From positions 62,001 to 126,000 of the forward strand of contig JAMWET010000765.1 in the NCBI GenBank assembly GCA_024036415.1: a stretch of 64,000 nt of DNA, in the 5' to 3' direction. Position numbers and translations under genes: made by a program. This document shows positions 1 through 12,640 of this stretch, one piece after another. This DNA is from Prochilodus magdalenae (taxonomy: Eukaryota; Chordata; Actinopteri; Characiformes; Prochilodontidae). Under the pieces are notes generated by a model. It was not told the DNA's origin. It worked only from the letters and a program-made list of their open reading frames with translations, and did not search any database. Each line of letters starts with the position of its first letter. The first letter of the stretch is position 1.

Positions 1-155
1 TCCTGCGTGGTGCAGCCGTCTACCAATGGTGCTGCACTAACAGGATGACTCAAGGAGGACATCACTGCTTGCCAAATGTCCGCTATAGTGGCTAGGTCAC
101 GATGTCAAACCTACCCACCAAGTTTCATTCCTGTCAGTTGATTCCTTTGAAGGTG
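1..155 (-). mobile_element. Tc1-like transposon relic (family A), cut by the window edge
   Basis: This sequence is shared with the copies at 18640, 20525, 25245, 52494 and 62795, including the block ending CCTACCCACCAAGTTTCA. It holds the N-terminal transposase part in reverse. It is decayed and not coding. Confidence 0.75.
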
Positions 156-902
156 AGTGTATGTGAGTGCCGCAATTTGACCTTATCTGGTGACTGTATC
201 TAGTGAGCGTCTCTCTCAGCTATGGTCTACCACGTCTAATGAATCACACGTGGTAACTTATATCCCTCTTTGGTGCCGTGAGGATGGGGGTGGGTGTGCT
301 ACTATTTAATTTGCACTCTGACTAAAGGGTGTGTTACCCCTGCAGCATAACCATGAGTACATACCAGTCACTGCCGCCAGCCCTTTCCCTCACATTCTTG
401 AAGCACGCCAGCTCTGTATTGGGAGCATTGGCTGTGTAGGATGACCACACTTATATAAGCATGCAGTAAAGCGAGTTTCTCCTGCCAGAAGTGCAGAAGT
501 ACAGGACCGGGTGGAGTAGTGGTGACATCACTTCAAGTCACTCCACGTTCAGCATCTGAATCAGATCCTCCACGGAGAGGGCAGAGCGACAAAGCTGGAT
601 GTAGTCTGTCAAAGGCAATTAGAAAGACAGAAAAAAGAGGAATTTGGTGTAATTAAGTCACCCTCCCTCCCTCCCTCACTTACACTCATACACACACTTT
701 GTACTTGAATGAATGAGTTTCACACACTGAGCAAACTTGTGCAGGAATGAGAGAGAGGCCTCTGGAACTGCAATACGGAAAGACAGAGAAGCTGGAGCAG
801 CACAGTCAGGCCGCTATGGAATATAGAACCACATTATAAGCTCACGGGACAGAAAGTGAGTCACCTAGTGTGTTTAGGTGGCAGTAACTTCAGGGTCCTG
901 CA
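156..902. other. Unassigned non-coding sequence
   Basis: No gene or clear repeat was recognised. There is a short (CCCT)n-like stretch near 660. Confidence 0.3.
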
Positions 903-1140
903 GATGGCGCTGCACGTGGATGATGGGCCTATAAATACCTAAATATAAATACCCATCTGAACCAGATTTGGTGGATGACTTTCCTGGCACAATTTTGAGA
1001 ATTCCCTGTAGACTGGGATTTTAGCCACTGCTGGTAGACCCGCATGACCGTACTTTTCCATACACCTGCAAATTCAGCTACTTCCTTCACACTATGGTCT
1101 TTGGCCACGCCCACATGCAGTCACTCCTTTTAGCCATTCA
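903..1140 (-). mobile_element. Tc1-like transposase N-terminal relic
   Basis: A minus-strand frame at 929-1114 reads SVKEVAEFAGVWKSTVMRVY, the DNA-binding helix-turn-helix pattern of Tc1-like transposases, then breaks down. Only the N-terminal part remains. Confidence 0.65.
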
Positions 1141-1326
1141 TTAACATCTGCTTTGGAGCCATTTTCCACACATGGAACGAGACATTCCCTGCACTGTAGC
1201 ACCTCTTCTCAATCTATGGATCCCGTCACTCACACCCCACAGGGGTTTTGTAGGCCCATCATCCTTTTGCAGCACCATCTGCAGGAGCCTGAAGGTACTA
1301 CCACCTTAAATGCACAAAGGGACTCA

Positions 1327-1765
1327 TTTTTTGTGCAGGGAGTTTCTGATATCATTTATGCCGTAGGGTTACAATTACTGACTACAGAGACACTGAAATG
1401 GTGGTAGTGTATTAGTGTGTGTTGTGCTGGTATGATTGTATCAGGCGCAGCAACGCTGTCTCCACTAAAGGTCCACTTTATGACACATGCCCAACTTATT
1501 GGCAGACCTTTAGAGACTGTAGCTCTTAGTCATCCCAACTGCCTTCCTTCAGTGGCCAGTTTTGACCACAGCTGCCGGATGCACATTTCTGGTTGTCTAT
1601 CAAATATAGTTTGAATATCCATCAAAATTCCTACTAATCTGCTTCATCAAAGACTACCTGGTGCAGCAACAGATACAGCCAGTAACTGTACCTGTACAGT
1701 AGCTGATGTAATGACCTGTGCGGGTGAATATAGTACCTAATAAAGTGGTAGCTCTATGTATACAC
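1327..1765 (+). repeat. Relic of a common teleost interspersed repeat
   Basis: It contains the block GTGTGTTGTGCTGGTATGA and ends near CCTAATAAAGTGG, both familiar from a non-autonomous DNA transposon family that is abundant in fish. A second relic lies at 27283-27405. The family is assigned from memory. Confidence 0.5.
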
Positions 1766-1795
1766 ATTATCTCAACAAAACCTTATATCTCTAGA

Positions 1796-1920
1796 ATCAT
1801 AACCGGTTCGATCACCTGGGTCTGACAGAACACGAGTGAAGTGCCCTTGAGCAAGGCACCTAACTGCGAGCTGTTCCCTGGGAGCTGTGAATAGTCCTGC
1901 CCACTGTCCTCACTGTCCCC
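1796..1920 (-). repeat. SINE-like or non-autonomous repeat fragment
   Basis: It includes GTGCCCTTGAGCAAGGCACC, a stretch widespread in fish. The fragment at 33955-34115 appears to come from the same family in the other orientation, though the two cover mostly different parts. Confidence 0.5.
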
Positions 1921-1980
1921 AGTGGGTTAAATCTGGTGATCAAATTCATCTGTATCCAAACACAATCGGTCGATGGTCCT

Positions 1981-2490
1981 ACACAGTTGAGTCACATTAT
2001 TATGACCTCTACTTTGGATGGCTTCACTGTATAGCTCATGAAGGAAGTCACATTTACATGGCATTCTCTGGGCACCACTCATCCATATGGAAGACGTTCT
2101 CGGACGATTTGGGTATGAATCCATCCCTGCAGATCATGTGCACCCATACATACTGATAGTCTGAAGTTTGGCTGGAAATGTCCCACAATGATTAAAAGAG
2201 CATGACCAAGACTTCCAGGCACAACCCTGCCCCACTAATTCCAAAGCCTTGGACCCAGTTGAGCATTTGTGGGACCACAATCATCGGCGTGTTCGCTCTA
2301 TGGCTCCTCCCTCATGCCCCCTCCAGCAGCTGCGGGATGGACTACAGTCAGCATGGCTCCAGATACCTGTGACAACCTACCAAGACTTTACTGAGTCACC
2401 TCCTAGCCCGTCAAGCTGCTGTCCATGCTGCACACGCGTGCTGTTTCACTCTAAGGGTGAAGGAAACTTTAATGTAAGATAATCTGAAGT
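1981..2490 (+). mobile_element. Tc1-like transposon relic (family B), copy 1
   Basis: It starts at CACATTATTATGACC, a terminal-like sequence shared with the copy at 3883. The C-terminal transposase part is readable at 2249-2480: PVEHLWD with the third catalytic residue (E), then LQQLRDGLQ. The frame is broken elsewhere. Confidence 0.75.
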
Positions 2491-3882
2491 TATTTTATTC
2501 TAGGCAATAATGGGTAAATTCTGCTGAGCCAATTATCATACAACTGGTGCTTTGCTTCATTATGACGACAGTTTATATTTACACACACACAGTTTATATT
2601 TATACATAAATAAATAAAAAAATGTATATATATATATATAAAACACTGTATCTATATGAATTTTAGTAACAAGTGAATCAGACTGATTAAAATGACCTTC
2701 TTCTGTTGATTACAGTAGCAGGAAAAGGAAACAGTGGCTTAGTATTTTATCAGAACGCTGAGAACTGGGCCGCTCTTTCTCTGAGCAGGCCTTGTATCAG
2801 CACATCTCATGATCTTTACCCTTCTTTGCTCTTATCAAGCTGTTTCTGAATCCTTTCTATCTCTAGCAGCCTGTCTGCACGCACCTACCACTGGGTTTCA
2901 CCAGTGACATTCCACAACTGACCATGTAGGCGGGAGAAAGTGGTGTGACCTGCTACTGGGCATGTACAATGGGGTCCAGGGACCACTGGTTAACATGTTT
3001 CTATTTTGGAATGCTTTCTAATCGTCTTTATTACAATGAATAAGAATTTGTTGGTATTGGTTTGCCCTCCTTTGGCTTTAATGAGTGCTCTTGTGTGACT
3101 CCTCAAGTTCGTGCAAAAGCCTTTGATGATTAGATCAGATCAGCCTGAGAGTCATCAAAACATGAGCTTCAGTGGAAGAGATGTAAGAGGCTGTAAAAGT
3201 CTGAGCTCTTTATATGAAAGCGCTAACATGCTAAACGACACTAATGTGCTAAAATCCAAATAATCATCTAAAAGAAAAGGATTGGTTGGAATATTCCTTG
3301 ATCATTTAACTTGTAATAACTTACCTTTGATCTCAGATCTTCCTACTTTCAAACATTTGTTTCTAGCTTTAAATGGAAAAAAAAGTGGTCTCAGACATTT
3401 GGACCCCACTGTAGGGGTGTGTGAGTGGGTAGGGTCCTCGTCTTAACCTGAACACATGGGTCTTCTCAGACAGACCCCCTCAGCCACATCTTACAAAATG
3501 AGACCTAAAAATAGAAGCAAAGTAAATGTCTTTTATAAGGAGTCTGCTTTCAGTTTCGCTTTGAGTTCACCTGACATTTAACTGAATGCTAATTAGAACC
3601 CCTCATCAGGAAATGACCCCAAAAAATGCATCGCCAGTGGTAGAAGTGTGTTATAACATATCTGATGGTCTGATATGACTATACGGTTAAATATGACTCT
3701 TTATTAGTATTAATAGTTTAGCTAGTTTTAAAGGAACCATCATGGTGGGAAATCTCATAAATTCAGACAACCAGTCAAAATACATTTGCTTCTATGGTTT
3801 TGTACTAGAGCTACATGAGCTAATGTAGCTAACAACCAGTTAGCACTGTGGAAGCCAAACAGAGTTGCACGTGTACTATTCT
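2491..3882. other. Non-coding sequence between Tc1 relics
   Basis: This is AT-rich with short CA and TA runs near 2580-2640. No gene was seen. Confidence 0.4.
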
Positions 3883-4350
3883 ACACAGCTGAGTCACATT
3901 ATTATGACCGTTTCCTACTTTCTACGTGGGCAGCATGTAGCTCATGAAGGGAGCCACATTTACGTGGCATTCTTTGGGCACCACTCATCCATGTGGAAGG
4001 CACTCTCAACTGATTTGGGTATGAATCCATCCCTGCAGATCACGTACACCCATACATGCTGATTGTCTTCCCTGGGGCGGTTGGTATCCTCCAGCAAGAC
4101 AGTATTAGAAATGTTCAGCATGACCAAGACTTTCCAGTCCTATTCAGCAGCTGCAGTCAGCATGACTCCAGATACCTGTGACAACCTATCAGGACCTTAC
4201 TGAGTCACTCCCAGCTAGCCTAGCAGCTGTCTGTGCGGCCCCATCCGTTTGGATAATTCAAGTCTCCTTGCCATGAGCATGCTGGCCAGTGTTCAACCTC
4301 ACTCACAAGACAACACCTAACAGTCCCCAGTTCCCATATGTTCCCAAGTC
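3883..4350 (+). mobile_element. Tc1-like transposon relic (family B), copy 2
   Basis: It is about 80-85% similar by eye to copy 1 over its first 175 bp. It ends in a block similar to the 3' end of the element at 23384-24072 (CTCACAAGACAACACCT, then CCCAAGTC). It is strongly decayed. Confidence 0.65.
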
Positions 4351-5385
4351 ACCCTCTGGGGTTAACTAAGGGTCTAATGTACAGGAAAGTTGCTATTGCT
4401 TATCCAGCACTGTTACAGTGAGGTGATGTTTGATATGGGCCAATGCTAATATTCATGCTTCATGTGAGATAGAGATGATGTCAGGCATGGATGCTGGGCA
4501 GGAATAGTCACGCAAGGCAACGGCAATCCAACATTAGAGCCCTTATAATGAATATGAAGAGCTGCTAACAGTAAACAAAGCCTATACTGGTCGAGTCAGG
4601 TGGCAAGGACACTGTTCATTCATTGCTTAAGCACATTAACATTCGGTCCCCTTAAATAAATGGTGATCTGAGTGTCTATGGCACCACCTGTCACCGCATA
4701 CAGCTTTTATTTAGCGTTCAGGTTAATATTTCAGCTTGTTCGGATGTTGGAACATCGGCACAGCTCCCACACCAACATAGTTCATCACCCCACTCCCAAA
4801 CTGAACCGGTTCCAGCAGAGGCGTCTGATTCCACCGTCTCAGCAGTAGTAAGACCGGTTTGGTTGCTGCATGAGCACTTTGTTAAGACTCCTTACACTAT
4901 GTCATCTAGAAGTCTTAGCAGGTACTGCGTTCAGCGGTGATCTTAGAGCTGAGGGTGTTTTGCATGTACTACACTTTCCACAAAGCTGCTTGTAGATAAA
5001 GAGGAACCTTTACATGGGAGGAAGCACACAGAGGGGGCAGTTTCCCTGAGGCCCCACAGGCCACTATTTATACAGACCGAATTTCCATATTTGAGCGAGA
5101 AAAGAGCTGCGGTCAACAAAAAGATTAACCAACTACACAATGGATTTACATGTCTCTGTTAAAGAGATAAGTTACCGTGCAAATGTCAGAGACCACATGC
5201 CAGCTCCTTAAAGATTCACTCGTTCACTCAGCCTGTGTTTAGGAGGAAACGTATTTAGCGAGTCCACCTTTCACCTTAATTACAGATCGTTCAGGAGTCT
5301 GGCTTTAGGTTTTCCAAAGAGGCCTGGAGGGTCTTTAAAGTTTAGTCTTAGCAACTGGTTAAATTTACTGCCCACTCACAAGAAA
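4351..5385. other. Non-coding sequence
   Basis: No recognised gene or repeat. The longest frame, at 4943-5140 on the minus strand, shows no domain. Confidence 0.35.
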
Positions 5386-5855
5386 TATGGTCTCGGCAAT
5401 GGAAGTGAAGGGTGGTCTATGACTTGGAAATGAAGGGGGTCTCTGTCTGCTTTGGAAATAAAAGGTGGTCTCTATTTTGGTAGTGAAGGATGGTCTTTGG
5501 CCTCTGAGCCGTAAAATATGGGTGGTCTATGACTCAGAAATGAAGAGCGGTCTCTGACTTAAAAATGAAGGGTGGTCTCTTACTTGGAAGTGAAAGGTGG
5601 TTTCTGATTTGGAATTGAAGGGTGGTCTTCAACTTGGACGTGAAGGGTGGTCTCTGACCTGGAAACCATTGGTGGTCTCTGACTCAGAAATAAAGATTGG
5701 TTTCTGATTGGAAAGTTAAAGATGGTCTCTGATTGGGTATTGGAGGGTAGTCCCTGATTTGGGGGAGAAGGGTGGTCTCTGATTTGAAAAAAAAAAAAAA
5801 AAGCCTCTGACATAAAACTTAAAAGTGGTCTCTAATTTGGAAATGAAAGGTGGCC
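5386..5855. repeat. 25-bp minisatellite
   Basis: About 18 diverged tandem units are built on GGTGGTCTCTGACTTGGAAA plus five more bases. The unit spacing is regularly 25 bp between 5570 and 5780. A 15-base poly-A run interrupts the last units. Confidence 0.92.
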
Positions 5856-7084
5856 ACAGATCAATCAAGCTGAACTGAAAGCAAACTGATACGTCACTGT
5901 GTGCCCCATTACAGCCATGGGTCTAGAGCAGAGCAGAGGTGTTGATGTGAAAACGAGCCCCTAATGTTATATAAGAGAAAAATAGACTCCACCTAACACA
6001 TGTGGTCCACATTTAGAGAATGGTTCTTGGAAGCACCGTGGCACTGCACATTACCTCCTGTCCATGTTTGCTTAGAGTTATGTCATTATTTGCTCAGCAG
6101 GTTTCATCCACGCTTGACAATGTGTCCTGCTGTAAGACTGGTAACACATAACCTTTCATGGCATGAATGCTAAACATCTCAAGCAGCTGCAGATCTTTGT
6201 CTGATTGTGAAGGGTATCGAAAAGCTATGTGCAAGCCATTCTAGACTTCTGTGAAGCAACAAGTGATTGCAGGTCGGAATACTACGACAGCGTGTTCGTC
6301 TGGGGTGACGGGGTTGCTCGTCATCGATTGATTGCTTCATCCCTTCTGCTCATTCAGATGAAACTGTGGAGATCGGGCCTCTGTTGGTGGAAAGCAGACC
6401 TGTCTTTGCTTGAACAAAGGTTGCCGACTTGCAGAGGGCCTGTTTATTATGTCGGTTTCAAGGTATTCTGAGGGAAACCCCTCCCCCTGAGTTTGCCGTA
6501 ACCTCCATGTGATGTTTGAGTTGGCTGTCCTTTGCTTTCGGGGCTTGTCTTCCTTCACAGCAACCCGTTCTGAACATACACAGACAGGTTATGTGTCTGT
6601 CTGGTCTCTGTAGCCATGTTGTACAAGTAAAGTATGTTGTCATGTGGCTCTTAATATGTTCCACAGATGTATTATTTGCTCTGTGGTTTGCAGCAAGGTT
6701 GTATCGCTCTGTCGTCATACCTGCTCGTCTTAGCACAATGGTTAGCAAGATGGTTAACACATTCAGAGTACTTTCCATTATTAAATAGGTGAACTATACA
6801 CAGCAGAAAGTCCGCTGTTGAGCAGTTCCTGTAATAAAAAAAAAAACTTAGCAGGGAGGAAATAAATGAGACAATCGCTGATGTACAATACCATGCAAAG
6901 GATAGAGACCTCCCTTCACTGGCTTCATTTCCAGGCAGAACAGCTAATTAGATAGCACTAGATAATACATTCATCAAAACAGCAGCACTCAGATGGAATC
7001 AATAGACTTGGTGTGTAGCTTGGTGGGGAGGTATGACATCGTGAGACATGCTAATGCTTCAAGTTTCATGATCGGCTGCACATG
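5856..7084. other. Non-coding sequence
   Basis: No gene was recognised. Open frames at 6229-6788 overlap on both strands, have no domain and are not supported as coding. Confidence 0.35.
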
Positions 7085-7630
7085 TGATGTAAGCAAGGAC
7101 GGGTCTTGTCTCTGCACCTGACTGACCCAACACCCACGATTACATACATTCCCTCCATGAGTCATTTTGTTAGTGCAGAACCATTGGCAGACGGCTGCTC
7201 CACGCAGGACTAATTGTACAACGAACGCCCTTTATGCTACGTCAGCGTCCTCAAAGACCGCAACGGTGTCATCGAGTGTCTCAGAATGGCAGCGGGTCAT
7301 CTTCAGTGATGAGTCCCACTTTTGTCTTGGTGGAGACGACCAACGTGTGGTCAGTACCAAGATTAATAGTTTGTTGTCATGTGTCACGTCCAGAAGGCCT
7401 GGTGTCACTCCACCTCCACCCCTACCGCATCATCTGCAGGAACTGTGTGAGAATATTCAAGCTGCAAGGGATGGATTATCACAGGACACCATTAGGAACC
7501 TCTACAACTTGGGTTAGCAAACACGGCGCCCCAACCCCATACTGAGAGACACTACATCTGTATATGTAGCTTCCTGGTAACCTTTATCTTCCTTCCCAAC
7601 AGCACTGCAATCTCACACTTGATTCTGGGG
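7085..7630 (+). mobile_element. Tc1-like transposon relic (family A), plus orientation
   Basis: The plus-strand frame reads WQRVIFSDESHFCL with the first catalytic D, then after an internal deletion HLQELCENIQAARDGLSQDT from the C-terminal end. The DNA between these, which held the second D and the E, is missing. It is non-functional. Confidence 0.85.
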
Positions 7631-8365
7631 GCAGCTGTTCTTTTGACGACGGGTGTCAACAACGTTGGTTGCTACATCCACTTCTCACCATTCAAATAAC
7701 CACAAACATATTTATTAACATCAAAGTCAGGACTCTGAGGTGGTCAGCCCATTGTTCTGAGAACATCAGCAACTTCTTTGGTTGATCAGCAAATAGTCTT
7801 CTACAGCTACACATGCTTTCAGACCCACCGTGTTGACATGCCTGCGAATCTGAAACAAGAGCAGAGCTCGGTTGCCTCTCAGAACTGTGTATAAGATGAC
7901 ATATTTTGCTTCATTTTTGGACATTCCTGCATTTTCCCGTTCTTTCCTTTGACTCTCCCACATGCTAGTGGATTTTCCTTTATGGAAATCAGATGAATGA
8001 ATAATGTCCTTTGACTGGTGCACAGATTTATATATTAAACCAGCTGGCGTTTTTAGTTTCAGTGAAGCAGCTGCAACATTTTTTTTCACAGGCTTTTACA
8101 TGATTTCTGATGGTCTGTTTCCATATTTTACCCCAATAAAGAGCAATGCTGACATGTGGATCGAACATCAAATCAGGGCGACTTTACTGGATGTACCAGG
8201 GATCACAGAACGCTGTGGCGTGATCGCTCCCAAAGGGACTAGTAGGCTTATGTTAAACCAAGTGTATCAGATACACGACTACATCAAAGTACGTATATGA
8301 GGACTGGTTCCATCTGATACAGAAGCGTTCACTGTGTGCTGGAGGAGATGCATCAAGAGACAAAA
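7631..8365. other. Non-coding sequence
   Basis: Overlapping frames on both strands (7766-8300) show no domain. No repeat was recognised. Confidence 0.35.
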
Positions 8366-9122
8366 GTATTGGGCCACCACAGACGCATCCTGTTCTTGAT
8401 CCATTGCCATTAAACTGTAGTTGGTCCCCCAGTTAATTGTAACAGCATCCATTTTTCTGGGAAGCCTAACTCTACAGTCGGCACAGTGCACTTAGGCAGG
8501 TAACAATCTCCTGGTGTTCTCCAAACCCAGATTCGTCCATCAGACTACCAGATAGAGAAGCGTGATTGGTCACTCCACAGAACACATTCCCACTGCTCCA
8601 GAGTCCAGTGGCGGAGCACTTTACACCACTCCACCTGGCGCTTAGCATTGTGCTTGATGATGTAAGGTTTGAAGCAGCTCCTCAACCATGGATACTCATG
8701 AAGCCATGACGCTCACGGTGTCAGTGCTGATGTTAATGCCAGAGGAGGTTTGGAGCTCTGCAGCTATCAAGTCAGCAGAGCATTGGAGACTATAACACCC
8801 TAGGCTCCTCAGCACTCAAAGAACCCGCTCTGTACCTTTACCTGGTCTGACGCTTGGTGGTCTGAGCTGCTTCCTAAACACCTCCCCTGTTCAGTAACAC
8901 CACTCACAGCTGATCCTGGAATATCTAGGAGGGAAGGAGTATCAGGAACTGACTTGGAGTTCAGTGAGCTCTTTAGAACCACCCACTCATACACTAATGT
9001 CTGTAAAGGCAGACCGCATGGCTAGGAGCTGGATTTTATACACCTGTGGCAATGGGACTGAATCAAACACCAGCATTTAGTGATAACAGAGGTGTGTCCC
9101 TATACTTTCGTCAATATCGTGT
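8366..9122 (-). mobile_element. Tc1-like transposon relic (family C)
   Basis: It is flanked by ACAAAAGTATTGGGCCACC and, inverted, GGTGTGTCCCTATACTTTCG, which look like imperfect terminal repeats of a common fish Tc1 family. The interior resembles a reversed, decayed transposase gene (for example GAGTCCAGTGGCGG and TTTACACCACT blocks). No long frame is left. Confidence 0.65.
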
Positions 9123-9179
9123 CTCTAATGTATGTAACACTCAGATGTTTGCTAACACATTAGATAAAATGAGTTCTGG

Positions 9180-9800
9180 ATTAGGAGGATCTGCATGTGT
9201 GCAGCAAATATAAAAGTCCATTTTAATTAACAAGCTGAGAACATGTCGCTGGAGGCGATTCCAGTGATGGCTAAATGGACATGCACGCAACATGAGCTCT
9301 GTTAGCATCTCTTTCTGAGTGCCCTAAAGAACATGAACATGATGAATGTTCTAGACTAATTGCATATGAAATATAGCGCATGAAGTCATTTTTCACCATG
9401 CCGGATATCAGTGATCTCTCACATGCTTCCACTGTGCTAAGGCCGCATTAAACACAGGCACTTTGAATTATCCCCTCTAATAGCTTTCATGGATCCATCG
9501 GAGAATTATGGCCCTGCTCATTTAGTTAATTGCTCAGGCTTTGGTGAAATTTATGGATTTGCCTGCTATTGTTTCTCACTGAAAAGCACGGCAATTTGCG
9601 AGCCAGATGTTAAAGCACTTGATCAAAGTGCGTCTGCGAAGGGCGAGAACATTGAGCGATGTGTAAATAATTCCGTGACATTATGAAGTCATGCATGTGG
9701 AAGAGCGCTCGCAGACAGAGGGTCAGGTCTTTTGTTCTCATGGTAATTAGATCTTTGCTCCGTCAAACCTTGTATGCAAATGAGGGTGTGAGGCTTTTGG
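9180..9800. promoter_or_regulatory. Candidate conserved non-coding element (possible enhancer)
   Basis: This is a repeat-poor stretch of balanced composition flanked by transposon debris. It carries a perfect POU octamer ATGCAAAT at 9774-9781, another POU-like site near 9360 and many TAAT and ATTA homeodomain cores. It has the look of vertebrate developmental enhancers; conservation itself could not be tested. Confidence 0.4.
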
Positions 9801-10530
9801 TTTCAGGCAGCTGCCCTACCTCTGTTTCATGAAACACATTCGTCATATACAGCATATCGCTTGTAATCAGTGTAATGTACCTGTATGGTAATTTGATGGG
9901 GATTATGGTGCGCTGCTTCGAGAACACCATGGGTGGTCTGGTATGTGGTATATGATTTTCAGGGGGTGTTTCGGAGATTTCTCTCGTGCGGTGGTGAAGG
10001 ATTTCATCAATCTCTGTATAAACAGATATAGATGCATTAGGTCTGTTTCGTGTAGGGATTTGCATGACTTTCACACAGAACTGCACACGGGTCCTTGATT
10101 CCTGCCACACACATTCCTGATCCTATCCGCTGTTTTGTTTGTGAGATATAATTCCAAGGCTCTCCGGCTATAGGATCACAACACACGATGGGGTATTCTA
10201 ATTCATGGATTACATTTGACCTTTACTAGAGCTCCTCAGAGGCAGGATTCGGTTATAGGCCCATGCTGAAAGACTCCACATGAATTCAAAGGAGCTCGAT
10301 TGTCAAGGATAGTGCAGTATGCGAAGAGAGCAGATGGAGATAAGTGCTCTGTGCAATCTGCTTTTCTATTTTCTTCTTTATGAATTTGGGTTTAATAGAA
10401 AGTTTAATTGCGAAGACCTGAAAGCTTAATTGGGAATACCATTGAGGACATACTCATGCCAGAAATCCTGATTTAAATATTTGCAACAGAAAATTTTATC
10501 TTCTGAAGAAGCGCAGAGTGATTGTGCAGC
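9801..10530. other. Non-coding sequence
   Basis: No gene was recognised and no clear repeat was found. Confidence 0.35.
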
Positions 10531-10860
10531 TTAAGCTTGTTGCTAGCTGGCTGCTAAAGTGTGCTAAAATGAATGGGAGTCTATAGCAGTAATGAGGCCT
10601 GAATAAACGGCACATAGAGGAGTGAAGGTCAGTATGGCTTTGGATTAGAGTTTGGAGATCTATCCTGAGTGACTACATGTAGTTTGGTGTCTGTAGGTTA
10701 AAGTAGATGGTAGAGTTTGAGTAGGGGTGAAAATGAATGGGAGTCTGTTGGAGGAACGAGGGATGGGGAAATAAAAGACAAATAGATGAGTGCGGGTCAG
10801 GCCAACATTGAGCGGAAGTACAATAGATGGGCATGTAGTTTTCCATCCCATTCATCCCTA
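10531..10860. repeat. Two diverged direct copies with period of about 164 bp
   Basis: AAAATGAATGGGAGTCT occurs at 10566 and again at 10730. Similar following sequence (AATAAA, a GATGAGTG-type block, GGTCAG) indicates an old tandem duplication. Confidence 0.55.
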
Positions 10861-11689
10861 ACAGGAAAAAGTTAGTTACGTCGGATGCTGAATACTGTCG
10901 ATATCTTATCTACAATATCTATGTCACTGGACCGGGGTACTGGTGTTCAGTACAGCAGGCCTGCAAAGGTTCAGATGTAACTAATAACCATAACTGAGTA
11001 AACCCACTGCCATGCTTCAACTTCAACACTACAAAGTCACAAAGGAAAGAACGGCCATGGAAACCTTCTCATTCTCACCAGCACAAAGCTCTGTGGCCTT
11101 GCGCCCTGCAGCCCTTTCCACGCTCTGGGTTTGCGGTTCCACTGACATAACAGCTCTGAGGCCCTGGGCACTGAGATTAAAGCTCATTGAGAGCGGAGGG
11201 GTTTATTTTGGGCCTGCTGATGGATGAAGAGGGATTAACAGCACAGTGAATCCCTCAGTGCTCGCAGAGGTCAGGCCATGATAGAGAAATATGACTGCTG
11301 CAGGATCCAGAGCTAAACCTCCGTTTGTGAAGCGCTGAACACAAACCCTGGGTCCTGTGATCAGGAAAGGTGTGTAAGGCCGCTCAGTGCAGAGACCAGT
11401 TACAAATGGCTCTGCTGAATGTGCAGGCTCTCTGGCTCTGTTGGACCAGAAGCAGAATGAGTGCACAGCTGGAAAACACTGGAAAGGAGATACATACACT
11501 AATGCTCCAGTTTGGAATCAGTTAACCGATATCATGTGTATATACTATAATATGTACTATATATACTATGAAATATACTATAATAATTTCTTATTTATTA
11601 TAGAAACAGGCATTTTATTAAACACCTCGAGGTCTTTTATTATACACTGTAATTAGAGATATGAAATTATCTGAAGAACATGCAGAGTG
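10861..11689. other. Non-coding sequence
   Basis: No gene was supported. There is a TA-rich stretch near 11540-11600. Confidence 0.35.
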
Positions 11690-12190
11690 ATTTCACTGCT
11701 TTTTGCTAAGTGGTTGCTAAGTTGTCCCGGGTGGTTGCTATGGTATCCCAAATGGTTGCTAATGTGTTGCTACGCGGTTGCTATTTTATCCAGGTGGTTG
11801 CTTAGGTGTTGCTAGGCAGTCGCTATGGTATCCCAGGGCATTGCTAAAGCGTTGCTAGGTGGTTGCTATGTCATTCCAGGTGGTTGTTATGCTGTTGGTT
11901 GCTGTGAGGTCTCAGATGGTTGCTAAAGTGTTGCTAGCTCGTTGCTATGGTATCCCTGGTGGTTGCTATAGTGTTACAAGGCAGGTGCTAAGGTGTTGCT
12001 AAGGGGCTGCTATGGTATCCCAGGTGGTTGCTATGATGTTGGCTACTGTGAGGTCTCAGATGGTTGCTAAGGTGTTGCTAGGCAGTTGCTATGGTATCCC
12101 TGGTAGTAGCTAGAGTGTTACTAGGTGGGTGCTAAGGTGTTGCTAGGTGGCTGCCATGATATTCCAGGTGGTTGCTATGCTGATGGTTTC
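11690..12190. repeat. GTTGCTAGG minisatellite with 144-bp higher-order period
   Basis: The basic motif GGTTGCTAAGGTGTTGCTA repeats with variants. The distinctive block CTGTGAGGTCTCAGATGG recurs at 11902 and 12046, showing a higher-order unit of 144 bp. Confidence 0.9.
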
Positions 12191-12196
12191 AGATCA

Positions 12197-12640
12197 CAGA
12201 TAAGATAAGATAAGATAAGATAACACTTTATTGATCCCGAAGGAAATTGCAGTGTCACAGTTCTGTACATATTGCACAAGACATACATTATTACAATAAA
12301 AGGGCAGAGGTTACAGAATATCTATCAATCACAAAATGACATAAATTTAAATAACAGAGTCTATGTGCATATAAAAGTGTTCTATGAAGTATGTACATAC
12401 ATTAATCAGAATAAATAAATAGAGCTGACTTGAGGAGATTTGTCTATATACATAAATGTGCATGTATAAGACATTGCCTATAACATAATAGATAGAAAAA
12501 CATGTACAGACATTAACGGAGCAGCACAAGTAATATTGCACTTAGAGATGTGAGGTAGAAGGATTATATATAAAGTGACAATTGGCAGATAAGATCACTA
12601 AAGACAGATCAACTACATATAAGACTTTTTGCAATGTGAG
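12197..12640 (-). mobile_element. Retroelement-like 3' end with (GATAA)n tail
   Basis: The (GATAA)n run at 12197-12222 is followed by CACTTTATTGATCCC; read on the minus strand the piece ends ATCAATAAAGTG and then the pentanucleotide tail, as in fish non-LTR retroelement ends. The clade could not be assigned. Confidence 0.5.

Noticed and set aside
5580..5813. 77-residue frame with repeated SETTL/RDHPS-like segments
   Set aside because: It arises from the 25-bp minisatellite, whose unit is not a multiple of three; three units give a 75-bp coding illusion.
8004..8300. 98-residue plus-strand frame
   Set aside because: Overlaps a 107-residue frame on the other strand, has no domain and lies between transposon relics.
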